From assembly GCA_028279215.1 (NCBI GenBank), contig JANQOF010000020.1, positions 1 through 64,000 of the forward strand: DNA of 64,000 nt, given 5' to 3'. Below, piece after piece: positions 16,317 to 25,119 of the stretch (within the stretch, counting starts at the first letter, position 1; each line of letters begins with the position of its first letter). Under the pieces are notes generated by a model, which was not told where the DNA came from, made no database searches, and saw only the letters and a list, made by a program, of their open reading frames with translations. A program made the position numbers and the translations under genes. This DNA comes from Pirellulales bacterium (lineage in GTDB: Bacteria; Planctomycetota; Planctomycetia; Pirellulales; Lacipirellulaceae).

Positions 16317-17672
16317 TCAACAGCCTCGGCGCGCTGTGCTACGTCGCTTTATATGGGCATGCTTCTTGCGAAGGCGTGCAAAACATCCGATCAAAAACGG
16401 AAAAGCTATAAGAACCGAGCGGGGTTCAGGTACGATGTTTGGAGCTTGGAGTTTGATGAGAATGGCGTCCGCAAACCCAGCATTTTCACCATCTAGGCTT
16501 CCACGTGTCTGGCCCGTGACGTAGGGATTGCCCATGCTATCGACTGCAATGCCACGACCCTGCTCCGAAAACGAAGAGCCGATTTGCCGAGTCCACAACA
16601 GCTCGCCGTCCGTGGCAATTTGACTGACGAAGACGTCTCCCGAGCCAAAGTGCTCGTCTCCCAGCTGTTCGTTCGTACTTCCAGAAACAAATATTGTGCC
16701 ATCCGGTGCTATGTCGATACCTTGGATTGAGTCGGACCTGTTACTTCCGAATTGTGTAGTCCACTGCAGCACTCCCGCACCATTGAATTTCGTGACGAAG
16801 GCATCCGAAGAGCCAAACTGCTCATCCCCTAGTAAGCCTCCCGTTGTACCAGAAACATAGATGGCTCCAAACGCATCGACGGCAATTTCATAGGCATTGT
16901 CTCCGACGAGGGTGCCAAACTCTTGCCGCCACACAAGGTTCCCATCGACATCGTACTTTGCCAGGAAGCTATCATTGGAACGTGGTGGATCGTCGCCGCT
17001 ACGATCGATGAAGCCGGTGACATAGGCATTGCCCATTGCGTCAATGGCGACGCCCTCATTTACGTCAAATTCAGTTGTAGTAGTTGAGCGAAACCACTGC
17101 TGCTCTCCATTTGCGTTGTACAACGCCAGAAAGGCATCTGAAGGTGGCCCCTCGGACTTGGAGTTGTACTCGCCGCTCACCCACACATTCCCTGCATTGT
17201 CTACAGCAAGCGACCGCCCGACATCTTGTTGGATCGTGCCCAATTGACGCGCCCAGAGTTCTTCACCCATGGCATCGAGCTTGATTAGAAAGGCGTCGCT
17301 GGAACCAGCATTCATGCCATCGAAGCTGCCTCCTGTTTGCCCCGTTAGGTAGATGTTTCCCGTTCCATCTACGCCGATGTCGACAGTTGGCTCATAACTA
17401 CTCGTGCCAAACTGCTTGGCCCATTGCAAATTACCGGCCGGGTCGTACTTACTAACAAACCCATCGGAGATTCCAGCGTTCGGTTTACCAATTGAACCGA
17501 ATGTGAAGCCAGCCATGAAGACGTTGCCATCCCCATCGATAGCAACAGATGTCCCAAAGTCGGACTCCGAGGTTCCTAGTTGTCTGGTCCAAGCCACAGG
17601 ATAGGCCTCGGTTGTTGGCGTGTCTTGCGGAATGCCAAGTAGCGAAACGAGAACCAAGCTGGGAACATTCAT
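16317..17672 (-). CDS. SBBP-repeat beta-propeller protein with PEP-CTERM sorting signal
   Basis: 451 residues from ATG 17672. A short hydrophobic N-terminus (NVPSLVLVSLLGI) is the likely export signal. The body consists of seven repeats of the SBBP type, each with the core xxxAVDxxGNxYVTGxT (for example SVAIDGDGNVFMAGFT, GVAIDAMGNAYVTGFI, GIAVDSMGNPYVTGQT), consistent with a seven-bladed propeller. The C-terminus has VPEPRSVLIAFPFLIGCFARLRKK, which is the Pro-Glu-Pro, hydrophobic helix, basic-cluster pattern of the PEP-CTERM signal recognised by exosortase. It should be an exported, surface-anchored or released protein of unknown role. No exosortase gene lies in the window. Confidence 0.85.
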   Translation of the reverse strand: MNVPSLVLVSLLGIPQDTPTTEAYPVAWTRQLGTSESDFGTSVAIDGDGNVFMAGFTFGSIGKPNAGISDGFVSKYDPAGNLQWAKQFGTSSYEPTVDIGVDGTGNIYLTGQTGGSFDGMNAGSSDAFLIKLDAMGEELWARQLGTIQQDVGRSLAVDNAGNVWVSGEYNSKSEGPPSDAFLALYNANGEQQWFRSTTTTEFDVNEGVAIDAMGNAYVTGFIDRSGDDPPRSNDSFLAKYDVDGNLVWRQEFGTLVGDNAYEIAVDAFGAIYVSGTTGGLLGDEQFGSSDAFVTKFNGAGVLQWTTQFGSNRSDSIQGIDIAPDGTIFVSGSTNEQLGDEHFGSGDVFVSQIATDGELLWTRQIGSSFSEQGRGIAVDSMGNPYVTGQTRGSLDGENAGFADAILIKLQAPNIVPEPRSVLIAFPFLIGCFARLRKKHAHIKRRSTARRGC

Positions 17673-18023
17673 TAGCGTAGACCGTCGAGTGGTGGATGTT
17701 TCTGCCGGTAAAAATCGTTCGTCAGCCGGTGGTGCAGAAATCTAGGTGCGTAGCGACTCATTCGAGTTTAGCAGAATCTTGCGAGCCTGATCAAACCTCG
17801 CACGGCGAAGCGCAAATCGTTTGCGCACCCCGATGGGGTAGAGAAGGGAGTTTTTGCGCGCTCCGCGATCAACCCGTGGCGTAGACGGTCGGCGAGCGAG
17901 GCACTCACAGTGCGTTTGGCATTTCACGCGCGTATCAAGCTTTTGCACTTTCTGCCGCCTAAGTTCACGAGTTACAATGAAGCACGGAAAATTAGATGCA
18001 GTGTATGGCTATCAAGGGATACT
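17673..18023. other. Intergenic region without recognised elements
   Basis: A 350-bp spacer between two divergent genes. I see no gene, clear terminator or recognised RNA element. It must hold promoters for the SBBP-repeat gene and for the VOC gene. Confidence 0.4.
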
Positions 18024-18515
18024 ATGCATGAGGTAGCTGGAATTAGTGGACTCTTCTTTAGGGCGACCGACCCATCCATGCTGGACCAATGGTACAAGGA
18101 CCATCTTGAGATCGACCTCGTGCTCACTGATTACGAGCAGCAACCGTGGTCGCAGGAGTCAGGCCCAACGGTGTTTGCTTTGTTTCCTAAAGATACGGAT
18201 TACTTTGGAGACTCAGACCAGGCGTGGATGATCAATTTTCGTGTAGACAACTTGGATGGCATTGTCGAGCAACTCCGTTCATCCAATATCGAAGTTGCGG
18301 TGGACCCCGAACGTCACCCCAATGGGAGGTGCGCTTGCTTGGACGACCCGGACGGGAACCCAATCGAAGTATGGGGGCCAGCCGAGTACGTTCCTAGTAT
18401 CGTCGACATCGGCACGTTAGCCGCCTCGCTCCCCCACGCGTCTTCAGGACTCTGCATCACCAGCACCAGGAGCGAAAAAAATGGCATGCGACCCCAAGTG
18501 TTTCACGCTGAGTGA
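18024..18515 (+). CDS. VOC-family (glyoxalase/bleomycin-resistance-like) protein
   Basis: 163 residues from ATG 18024, chosen because the VOC domain starts there (EVAGISGLFFRATDPSMLDQWY). The betaalphabetabetabeta modules are visible: WYKDHLEIDL, an acidic PTVFALFPKD strand, WMINFRVDNLDGIVEQLRSS and the closing LDDPDGNPIEVWGP, which carries the Glu typical of the metal site. Metal-dependent lyase, isomerase or dioxygenase chemistry is usual for the superfamily. The exact function is open. After GPAEYVPS the last 38 residues look unlike a VOC domain, so the C-terminus may be altered by a frameshift or simply divergent. Confidence 0.75.
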   Translation: MHEVAGISGLFFRATDPSMLDQWYKDHLEIDLVLTDYEQQPWSQESGPTVFALFPKDTDYFGDSDQAWMINFRVDNLDGIVEQLRSSNIEVAVDPERHPNGRCACLDDPDGNPIEVWGPAEYVPSIVDIGTLAASLPHASSGLCITSTRSEKNGMRPQVFHAE

Positions 18516-18548
18516 TACATTGGCTACAAGTGGGATCCATTCATTTGT

Positions 18549-19532
18549 GTGTCGGAACATTACGTGATCACTGCCCTAATCAAATCACCACGCAAAGCGG
18601 CCGACCTGATCCGCGCGGGAGGTCTGATCGCCTTTCCGACGGAGACCGTCTTCGGCTTGGGGGTCGATGCTACCAACGACGAAGCGGTGCGAAAACTGTT
18701 TGATGCGAAGGGTCGACCAAGCAGCAACCCGTTGATCGTCCACATCGCCGATGCCAGTCGCTGGTCGGACGCTGCTGCGACTCTGACACCCAGTGCCGAG
18801 GCGCTATTGTTCGAGTTTGCCCCGGGACCGCTGACGGTGGTGTTGCCTAAGCGTACCGAAGTGTCGACGCTGGTCACTGCTGGGCTCAACACGGTAGGCC
18901 TCCGGGTGCCCAGCCACCCGATCGCGGCGGAAATACTCCATGTCGCGGGCAGGCCCGTTGCTGCCCCGTCCGCCAATCTCTCGGGTCGACCAAGCGGAAC
19001 TCGCTGGCGTTCGGTACTCGAAGACCTCGACGGACGGATCGACGCCATCTTCCAACAAGACGGACATTCCTTGGGAGTTGAGTCTACGGTTGTCGACTGC
19101 ACAGGGGACGTTGCCACGGTGCTCCGCTGTGGGGCGGTGACTACCGAACAGATTCAGCGTGTCCTTCCCGACGCTCGAGAGATTGCTGGTAAGTCCCATT
19201 GTGGCGCCTACGAAGGCGTCCGTTCGCCCGGCACCATGCACCCGCACTACCAACCGCGTGCCAAGGTGAAATTGATCGATTCGCCTACTTCCGTAGAAGT
19301 CGCGGAAGGAGCCCGCGTTGCATACTGCGGACTGCTTCCTATCAAAAAACAAGATGCGCTGGTAGCAAGCGCCGTATTCGACACGCTCGATGACTACGCA
19401 GCAGCATTCTACGAGTTCCTTCGCGAGGCTGATCGCCATGAGGCGACAATCATCTACGTCCAATATGCGCCCGACCATGGAATCGGCCACGCGCTGCGAG
19501 ACCGACAACTTCGAGCTGCCGGTGAGCGATGA
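18549..19532 (+). CDS. L-threonylcarbamoyladenylate synthase (Sua5-type, long form)
   Basis: 327 residues, GTG start at 18549. It makes the threonylcarbamoyl-AMP needed for the t6A modification at position 37 of ANN-decoding tRNAs. The YrdC/TsaC domain fills about residues 10-200: LIRAGGLIAFPTETVFGLG, KGRPSSNPLIVHI, PGPLTVVLPKR, VGLRVPSHPIA, APSANLSGRPSGT. A linker with RSPGTMHPHYQPRAKV leads to the C-terminal Sua5 domain. The length fits the Sua5 rather than the short TsaC type. The partners TsaB, TsaD and TsaE are not in this window. Confidence 0.93.
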   Translation: MSEHYVITALIKSPRKAADLIRAGGLIAFPTETVFGLGVDATNDEAVRKLFDAKGRPSSNPLIVHIADASRWSDAAATLTPSAEALLFEFAPGPLTVVLPKRTEVSTLVTAGLNTVGLRVPSHPIAAEILHVAGRPVAAPSANLSGRPSGTRWRSVLEDLDGRIDAIFQQDGHSLGVESTVVDCTGDVATVLRCGAVTTEQIQRVLPDAREIAGKSHCGAYEGVRSPGTMHPHYQPRAKVKLIDSPTSVEVAEGARVAYCGLLPIKKQDALVASAVFDTLDDYAAAFYEFLREADRHEATIIYVQYAPDHGIGHALRDRQLRAAGER

Positions 19533-19545
19533 GTTTCGGAGTTAG

Positions 19546-19863
19546 CTACACACAGTCGATTGTGGTGATCTCGAAAACCGGTTTCTTCCCGTGTTCACAT
19601 ATGCAGAAGTAGGAGAATGCGGAGATGAGAAGCTCTGTGCCGTCGTCTTGTTGGATGAGTAGCAGATTGCCGCCAGCAGAATAGGAATTGTCTCCGGGAA
19701 GAGATCGCGTGCCCAAGAACTTGACGTTTCTGTACACCACGAGTCTTTCGTCGTAGGAATGGGTGTAGACATCATACCTCTTGTCCGAGTCGATCGATTC
19801 GGCTTGCTTGAGCATGAAATCCTTAACTTCTGGCACTTCAGGCTTCCTCTTGAACAGGCTCAT
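19546..19863 (-). CDS. Small hypothetical protein
   Basis: 105 residues from ATG 19863. It is soluble, with a Lys/Glu-rich N-terminus (FKRKPEVPEVKDFMLKQAES), a Tyr-rich centre (RYDVYTHSYDERLVVYRNVKF) and a C-terminus with FSYFCICEHGKKPVFEI. The codon usage and compact alternation of charged and hydrophobic residues look real, but I recognise no family. It is convergent with the Sua5 gene, only 13 bp away. Confidence 0.55.
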   Translation of the reverse strand: MSLFKRKPEVPEVKDFMLKQAESIDSDKRYDVYTHSYDERLVVYRNVKFLGTRSLPGDNSYSAGGNLLLIQQDDGTELLISAFSYFCICEHGKKPVFEITTIDCV

Positions 19864-20180
19864 GATCCTGTATCTCTCGCAGCTAACGACTAACTTCGCC
19901 CGCCGCCGGTTGATTGTGCCAATCGATCGATCTCAACTGACCCGATTCGCGATTCTAGAGCGGCCTTCGCCTATCTGTAGCGTGCCAGCTTGTTGCCTCT
20001 GCAACTGGCTACGTTGTGTATCCCGTTCGGGGAATTGCATGTGTCAGCTTCATCGCCCTGCCCACGCTTATCATCTCGCTACCCATCATACTTTCTAAGA
20101 CCTGCTACTCCTTCGCACAGCTTTTTCAGCGCCTCTTCGCGACTCTGTGCCTTTGCGGCAGAACCAACCCAACCTACGCC
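19864..20180. other. Intergenic region with a dispersed repeat copy
   Basis: Contains the dispersed repeat at 20007-20035 and otherwise no gene that I can support. Confidence 0.45.
20007..20035. repeat. Copy of a 29-nt dispersed repeat
   Basis: Starts GGCTACGTTGTGTATCCCG and ends TTCGGGGAAT. It matches 28388-28416 at 28 of 29 positions (only the base after TATCCC differs). Both copies are intergenic, about 8 kb apart. In the second copy the sequence forms the CCCCTTCGGGG mini-hairpin and abuts a palindrome cluster. Confidence 0.8.
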
Positions 20181-21326
20181 TCAAGCAGTTGCCTGCCGCG
20201 CAATAAGCTGATCCAACTCATCCTTCAACTTCGGCAGAATCTCGTCGTACCCATACTGCCCAAGCGTTTCTTCGCCCCGTTTGAGATTGACGTAGTTGGG
20301 GCCGCACCAGAGGCCGAGGTCGGCGTCGTCGGTTTCGCCGGGGCCGTTGACCCGGCAACCCATCACCGCGATGGTGATCGAGTGGTCGGCCGCGTAGCGG
20401 GTCATTTCCTTGACGTCCTGCGCTAGTTCGACGAACGCTTCGTTTTCCACGCGGCTGCAACTGGGGCAACTGATGATGTTGAGCGTCTCGAGGCCGTAAT
20501 CGACTACCGACCGCACCCTGCCCTGCCGGATGTCGTCGAGGATACTGCGCCCTGCTTCGATTTCTTCGTGCTTGCGATCGTTGGGCACAGTGAGCGAGAC
20601 GCGAATCGTGTCACCGATGCCGCGGCTCACCAGTTGTTCGAATGCGATGCGCGTTTTGATCACCCCATCGGGCGGCAAGCCGGCTTCGGTCACGCCCAAG
20701 TGCAACGGCACGTCGGGCCGCTCGGCGGCGAACCGCGTGTTGACCTCAATCACCTTTTGCGGATCGGAGTCCTTGAGCGAAACGCAATAACGGGTGAAGC
20801 CCAAATCGTCGAGCGCCTGGCAATGCTCCGCGGCGCTCTCGATCATGGGCGAGATGGAATCATCGTGCGCGTACTTGTCGAGCATCGCCGGGTCGACACT
20901 GCCACAGTTCACACCAATGCGAATCGCGCAATCGTTGTCATTGGCCACTTGGGCGATGTAGGCCACCTTCTCTTGCCACGGCTTGCTCCGCTCGTGGTGA
21001 TACAGATGGCCAGGGTTGTACCTCAGTTTGTCGACATGCGGCGCGACCTTCTCGGCCAAGCGGTAGTTCTCCTGCAAGTCGATCGCCAGGTTGGCCGACG
21101 TCTGGCGGCGGATCTCGGCAATCGCTTCGGCATCTTTCGTACTATCGACGGCAATTCGCACCACGTCGGCCCCAGCCCGCTCGAGGTCGAGCACTTGTGC
21201 GACCGTGGCGTCGACGTCCTGCGTTTGCGTGGCTGTCATGCTCTGCACGGCAATCGGGTGCGCGGCGCCAATCGTTACCGTGCCGATGCGGACATCGCGG
21301 GTAGGGTTGCGCTCGATCTGAAACAT
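20181..21326 (-). CDS. ispG: 4-hydroxy-3-methylbut-2-en-1-yl diphosphate synthase
   Basis: 381 residues from ATG 21326 ([12 protein letters not shown]). An in-frame start ten codons upstream gives a less typical N-terminus. This is the [4Fe-4S] enzyme of the methylerythritol phosphate pathway that converts MEcPP to HMBPP. Motifs: [49 protein letters not shown], and the cluster cysteines in SCPSCSR and GCRVNGPGE near the C-terminus. It is a short bacterial form without the extra plant/Chlamydia domain. It is codirectional with the genes upstream, with about 70 bp spacing. Confidence 0.95.
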   Translation of the reverse strand: MFQIERNPTRDVRIGTVTIGAAHPIAVQSMTATQTQDVDATVAQVLDLERAGADVVRIAVDSTKDAEAIAEIRRQTSANLAIDLQENYRLAEKVAPHVDKLRYNPGHLYHHERSKPWQEKVAYIAQVANDNDCAIRIGVNCGSVDPAMLDKYAHDDSISPMIESAAEHCQALDDLGFTRYCVSLKDSDPQKVIEVNTRFAAERPDVPLHLGVTEAGLPPDGVIKTRIAFEQLVSRGIGDTIRVSLTVPNDRKHEEIEAGRSILDDIRQGRVRSVVDYGLETLNIISCPSCSRVENEAFVELAQDVKEMTRYAADHSITIAVMGCRVNGPGETDDADLGLWCGPNYVNLKRGEETLGQYGYDEILPKLKDELDQLIARQATA

Positions 21327-21393
21327 CGGATGACGTATGAATTGAATTGGGGCCAAACTTGCGAAGCGTCAGTCGATTCTAGCGTATGCCGCC

Positions 21394-22092
21394 CTACTCG
21401 ACACCTTCCCATAACGCCGAGCCAACGCGGACGATGGTTGAACCTTCGGCAATCGCGACTTCGAAGTCGCCCGACATGCCCATCGAAAGCTCGGCAAGCT
21501 CTATTGCGCCGGGGACCTCGCCCGCGAGTTGATCGCGGAACTCGCGCAAGGCAGCGAAGTTCGCGGCGGCAGTCGAAAGGTTGCGGTCGCCGGCGGCCAT
21601 GGTCATCAGTCCGCAGATTTCCACGGATGAGTAGTTGCCAAGCTCGCTGGCGAACTCACTCAGTGCTTCGGGCGTGAAGCCATGCTTCTCGGAGTCGCCC
21701 GAGCAGTTAACCTCGAGCAACACCTTGGTGCGAGAGCCGGTCGTCGCGGCGGAGTCGTCGATGGCCTTCAGCAGTCGCGGGCTGTCGACACTGTGGATCA
21801 TCGCAACCAGCGGCACCGTGCGGGCCACTTTGTTGCGCTGCAGGTGGCCAATCATATGCCAATTTGGCGTGAGCGATTCGAAAGCGGCGTCGGCCGCCTT
21901 GTCCCACAACTGCTGAGGGCGACTTTCGCCTAGAATGGCGCATCCGGTTTGCAGCAGTTCCGCCGCACGTTGCGCCGTCACGTACTTGGTGACGCCGACT
22001 AGTTGCACTTCGCCGGCCGCGCGACCCGCCTTCGCAGCGGCGAGGGCGATTCGCTCGCGGACGCGGGCCAAGTTGTCGGCAACGATACTCAC
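21394..22092 (-). CDS. YggS/PLPBP family pyridoxal phosphate homeostasis protein
   Basis: 232 residues from ATG 22092. This is the alanine-racemase-like barrel without the second domain, which binds PLP and helps maintain vitamin B6 balance. PLP-binding Lys36 is in LVGVTKYVTA. Other hallmarks are WHMIGHLQRNKV, IHSVDS, LLEVNCSGDSEKHGF, ICGLMTMA, LSMGMSGDFEVAIAEGSTIVRVGSALWEG. The length and motif order are normal. The start is 3 bp downstream of the stop of the upstream unknown protein. Confidence 0.93.
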   Translation of the reverse strand: MSIVADNLARVRERIALAAAKAGRAAGEVQLVGVTKYVTAQRAAELLQTGCAILGESRPQQLWDKAADAAFESLTPNWHMIGHLQRNKVARTVPLVAMIHSVDSPRLLKAIDDSAATTGSRTKVLLEVNCSGDSEKHGFTPEALSEFASELGNYSSVEICGLMTMAAGDRNLSTAAANFAALREFRDQLAGEVPGAIELAELSMGMSGDFEVAIAEGSTIVRVGSALWEGVE

Positions 22093-22095
22093 CCG

Positions 22096-23979
22096 TCACT
22101 CACCGGGATCGACCGCCAGTAGCTCATCGCATTCGCCGGTACGAAAGAACCGCGACACAAACATCTCGGCCGCCGTGTTTTGGCCGAGCACTGTACGATT
22201 GGCCGGCGCGGCGAGCGAGCGATAGACCAGCCACTGAGCGTCGCCGCACTGCACCCGATAGCCGACGGCCACGTCGCTGGGGGCCACTTCCAGCGACTCG
22301 GCCACCGTCAACTGTCGCCAGGTGCGAGGGCGGCTCGCTCGGCGGGGTTGCAAGTCGAACCATAATGGGCAACTAATGCGAGCGCCTGTTGCATTTCGAG
22401 TCAGTACGAGTGTTCCATCGGCCGACGTCAACTCGCCAAACCGTCGCTCCGTGCGCCATTCCCCAAGCGCCAACGGCAACACGGTTGCCCTAGGGCTTCC
22501 TTTGCCATTGACCAGCGTTCCGTCGCGCGTTTCTTTTTCGGGCGCAAACTTAATGCCTTCGAACAACGGAAGGCTGATGGTATGACGCCACTCGCCCGAG
22601 CGATCTCCTGGCGCGTGAAGGATGTCGTGCAGCAGTAAGAAGCCGTCCTCCTTGCCGAGAAAAATCTGCCGCTCTAGGCGAGCATCGCCTTCGAGGTCGA
22701 CCGAAAGGTCCAAGAAGTCGCACTCATCGTCGCTGAACCAACATTGCTGTTCCCACTCGCTGATGGGATGGAGCGGATCGCCATCGAGCGTGGTTTCGGT
22801 TTGCCAGCCGCCCGACAGGAGCACACGCCCTAGCGACTCGATTTCGATACCGACCTGCTCGCGGGAGTAGTCAATCAAGATCCGCTGAGCCGACTTATCC
22901 CAACCGTTTGCCAACAGCGCCAAACTCGACCACTCCGACTCGACGCTTGCTTCGGGCAAGTCGTCTTCGTCGTAGTCGGAGTCGCTGGAGATGAGGGCCT
23001 TGGCCAAGTGAGCCGCGGCCGCCGAGTCGTCTTGGTCGTCGCCAGCAAGGTCGAGCGCCGTATCCAAAGCGCCAGCGGGCCAGTTTGGCAATTCGCCGGT
23101 GGACAACATCGGTGCGCCGTTTGATCGTTGCAAACGAATGGCCTGCCGCACCAACCATTCGTATTGCGACTCGGCCGAGCCCGACCAACAGCCCTTCTTC
23201 AACTCCTCGCCCATCGTGCGGCATCGCGTCCAACTGCTAAACAACAGTGGCAACACGGGTAGCAGCGTGCCGTCGATAAGCCCTTCGCCGTCGGTGGCCG
23301 CGAGCAGACCTTCCCCCAATGACTTACGTGCGGTCGATCGCAGTGCGCGTAGCGGTTTCAACTCGGGCAACACCTGGCTAAGCACCAATGGCAATTCGCC
23401 TGCCAATAACGTGGCTACCAAGGTCGGTTCCGGTTGCAGTTCGTCTGCGGTCGCGGCCTCGCTGTCGGTCGCCAATTGTTCTAGCGTCGCCACCACACTC
23501 CACCAGATCTCAGGCGAGAGTCGCGCGGCAAGCTCTCCGAGGCGATGCGCGACCACTACCGCCCGCAGCGCCCACTGTGGTTCAATCGGCGACTGATTGA
23601 GATGGTGGAGTAGTTCGGTGAGGTTGGCTTCGAGTTCGGTTTGGCTGGCAGGAGTCCGCTTTGAGGTGACCGCTTTGTCGAGCGTCCTACGCCAATCGGC
23701 CACTGCGGCCAACGATCCGGTGGCAGGGAGCCCCCAATCGAGCGGATCGCTCTTGTGAACGATCGCTTCGACCAGCAGCGAAGTCGCGCGCGAAGCCAGA
23801 TAATCGGCCCATCGCTCCCACGCCGCCGAACTATCCAAACTCGACCAGCCTTTGGTTAGTTGGCGGGGAGCCGATTCGTGCCACAGTTTTCCGTCTCGCC
23901 ACCGCTCGAGCAGTTCGCCGCCCTGCAAGTCGCTTTGGTCGACGTTGTCGTTGTGTGGAACTGGAATCGTCGTAGACAT
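22096..23979 (-). CDS. Large hypothetical protein (unknown)
   Basis: 627 residues from ATG 23979 (MSTTIPVPHNDNVDQSDLQG). It is acidic, rich in Leu, Ala, Glu and Trp, and lacks a signal peptide or transmembrane segment. The N-terminal half looks alpha-helical (RWEDYLASRATSLLVEAIV-like helical stretches, ATLLAGELPLVLSQVLPEL). The C-terminal half is beta-rich with FLDLSVDLEGDARLERQIFL and HDILHAPGDRSGEWRHTISL. Phrases such as FSDDECDFLDLS and REYLDREVFL-like patterns recall heparinase II/III-type C-terminal sheets, but I would not assign it. It is probably cotranscribed with the YggS and ispG genes. Confidence 0.7.
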   Translation of the reverse strand: MSTTIPVPHNDNVDQSDLQGGELLERWRDGKLWHESAPRQLTKGWSSLDSSAAWERWADYLASRATSLLVEAIVHKSDPLDWGLPATGSLAAVADWRRTLDKAVTSKRTPASQTELEANLTELLHHLNQSPIEPQWALRAVVVAHRLGELAARLSPEIWWSVVATLEQLATDSEAATADELQPEPTLVATLLAGELPLVLSQVLPELKPLRALRSTARKSLGEGLLAATDGEGLIDGTLLPVLPLLFSSWTRCRTMGEELKKGCWSGSAESQYEWLVRQAIRLQRSNGAPMLSTGELPNWPAGALDTALDLAGDDQDDSAAAAHLAKALISSDSDYDEDDLPEASVESEWSSLALLANGWDKSAQRILIDYSREQVGIEIESLGRVLLSGGWQTETTLDGDPLHPISEWEQQCWFSDDECDFLDLSVDLEGDARLERQIFLGKEDGFLLLHDILHAPGDRSGEWRHTISLPLFEGIKFAPEKETRDGTLVNGKGSPRATVLPLALGEWRTERRFGELTSADGTLVLTRNATGARISCPLWFDLQPRRASRPRTWRQLTVAESLEVAPSDVAVGYRVQCGDAQWLVYRSLAAPANRTVLGQNTAAEMFVSRFFRTGECDELLAVDPGE

Positions 23980-24072
23980 CACTTCCCTGCTAAAATGCCT
24001 GAAGAAAGGATCGTAGCAGCCACGGCGCTGCGTCCCATCCATGAACGGTTAACTGCAATAAGGATCTTACTA

Positions 24073-25002
24073 ATGCGTAGATTTCTATCTTATCTCGATT
24101 GCTGCGATTGTACCAGCACCAAGCGTGTATCAAGGCGATCAGCGATCGGGGTGGCAGTCGTGCTGTTGTGGTCGACCACACCGCTCATGGGGCAGGAGGC
24201 GAAGGTCGAGGAAAGCAGCGCGCCGGAGGTCGGCGACGCGCTCGACCAAGCGCTTGCCACAACGCCCACCGACGAAGCGCCCGAGTCGCAACCCCAACCC
24301 AAGCTCCAACCGTATCCGCCAGCGCCCGAAGGCGCGCAGCGGCTATCAAAAAAGGGGCGCGCTTGGATGGATCGGGAAAAGAAGCAAGTGATTGTCGACG
24401 CGCGTGTCTCTTTGCGACGAGGATTGCTAGAGATGTTCGCCTGCCCGCCCAACACGAAGGAACACGAATCGATTGTGGCAGTCGACAGCGAGGCCTTCGT
24501 ACTGCATGCGGGTTTGCTCGCCGTTGGCGCCGAGCCGGGCACGCCCGTGGAGTTCGCCCCCAAGTACAAACCGCCCACTGGCACGCAAATTGACATCGAT
24601 GTGTTGTGGGTCGACGAACAAGGCAAACAGCAAAAAGCCAAAGCCCAGGACTGGATTCGCGACGCCCGCACTGGAAAGCCAATGGACCTACCGTGGGTAT
24701 TCGCCGGCAGCGGGTTTTGGCGAGACGAAGAGACGGGGCGAAGCGGCTACCACGCCGATATGGGCGACCTCGTTTGCTTGGCCAACTTCAGCACCGCCAT
24801 GCTCGACGTGCCCGCGGAACTAACCAGCGACAATGCGGGCCTGTTGTACGAGGCCTACACCGAGCGAGTGCCGCCGTTGGGTTGGCCCGTGCGACTGGTA
24901 TTGAAGCCCGTACTCGACCAAGAGGACTCAGACTCTACAGCCGACGCGGGAGCCGAGTCGCCGAAATCGCCACCAGCGCAGGAAGCGGTGGGCAAACCGT
25001 AG
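24073..25002 (+). CDS. Exported YdjY-domain-like protein
   Basis: 309 residues from ATG 24073, chosen to give an N-terminal hydrophobic segment (AIGVAVVLLWSTTPLMG, about 24-40) acting as a signal peptide or anchor. A Pro/Gln-rich linker follows (DEAPESQPQPKLQPYPPAP). The conserved domain then starts at ALDREKKQV-type sequence: REKKQVIVDARVSLRRGLLE, FACPPNTKEHESIVAVDS, HAGLLAVGAEPGTPVEF, VLWVDEQGKQQ, FAGSGFWRDEET. These features match the YdjY-like domain common in planctomycetes, whose function is unknown. The C-terminus is acidic and Ser/Pro-rich. It is divergent from the 627-residue unknown. Confidence 0.7.
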   Translation: MRRFLSYLDCCDCTSTKRVSRRSAIGVAVVLLWSTTPLMGQEAKVEESSAPEVGDALDQALATTPTDEAPESQPQPKLQPYPPAPEGAQRLSKKGRAWMDREKKQVIVDARVSLRRGLLEMFACPPNTKEHESIVAVDSEAFVLHAGLLAVGAEPGTPVEFAPKYKPPTGTQIDIDVLWVDEQGKQQKAKAQDWIRDARTGKPMDLPWVFAGSGFWRDEETGRSGYHADMGDLVCLANFSTAMLDVPAELTSDNAGLLYEAYTERVPPLGWPVRLVLKPVLDQEDSDSTADAGAESPKSPPAQEAVGKP

Positions 25003-25119
25003 GCGACAGTTCGGCCTTGATTTGCTATCCTTAGGACCATCTTCGCGCAACCAGAATCGCATTCGCCTGGTTGCCGCCTTGCCCTCCCCCCTACCCCGCC
25101 GCTTCGTAAGGAACAAGGT

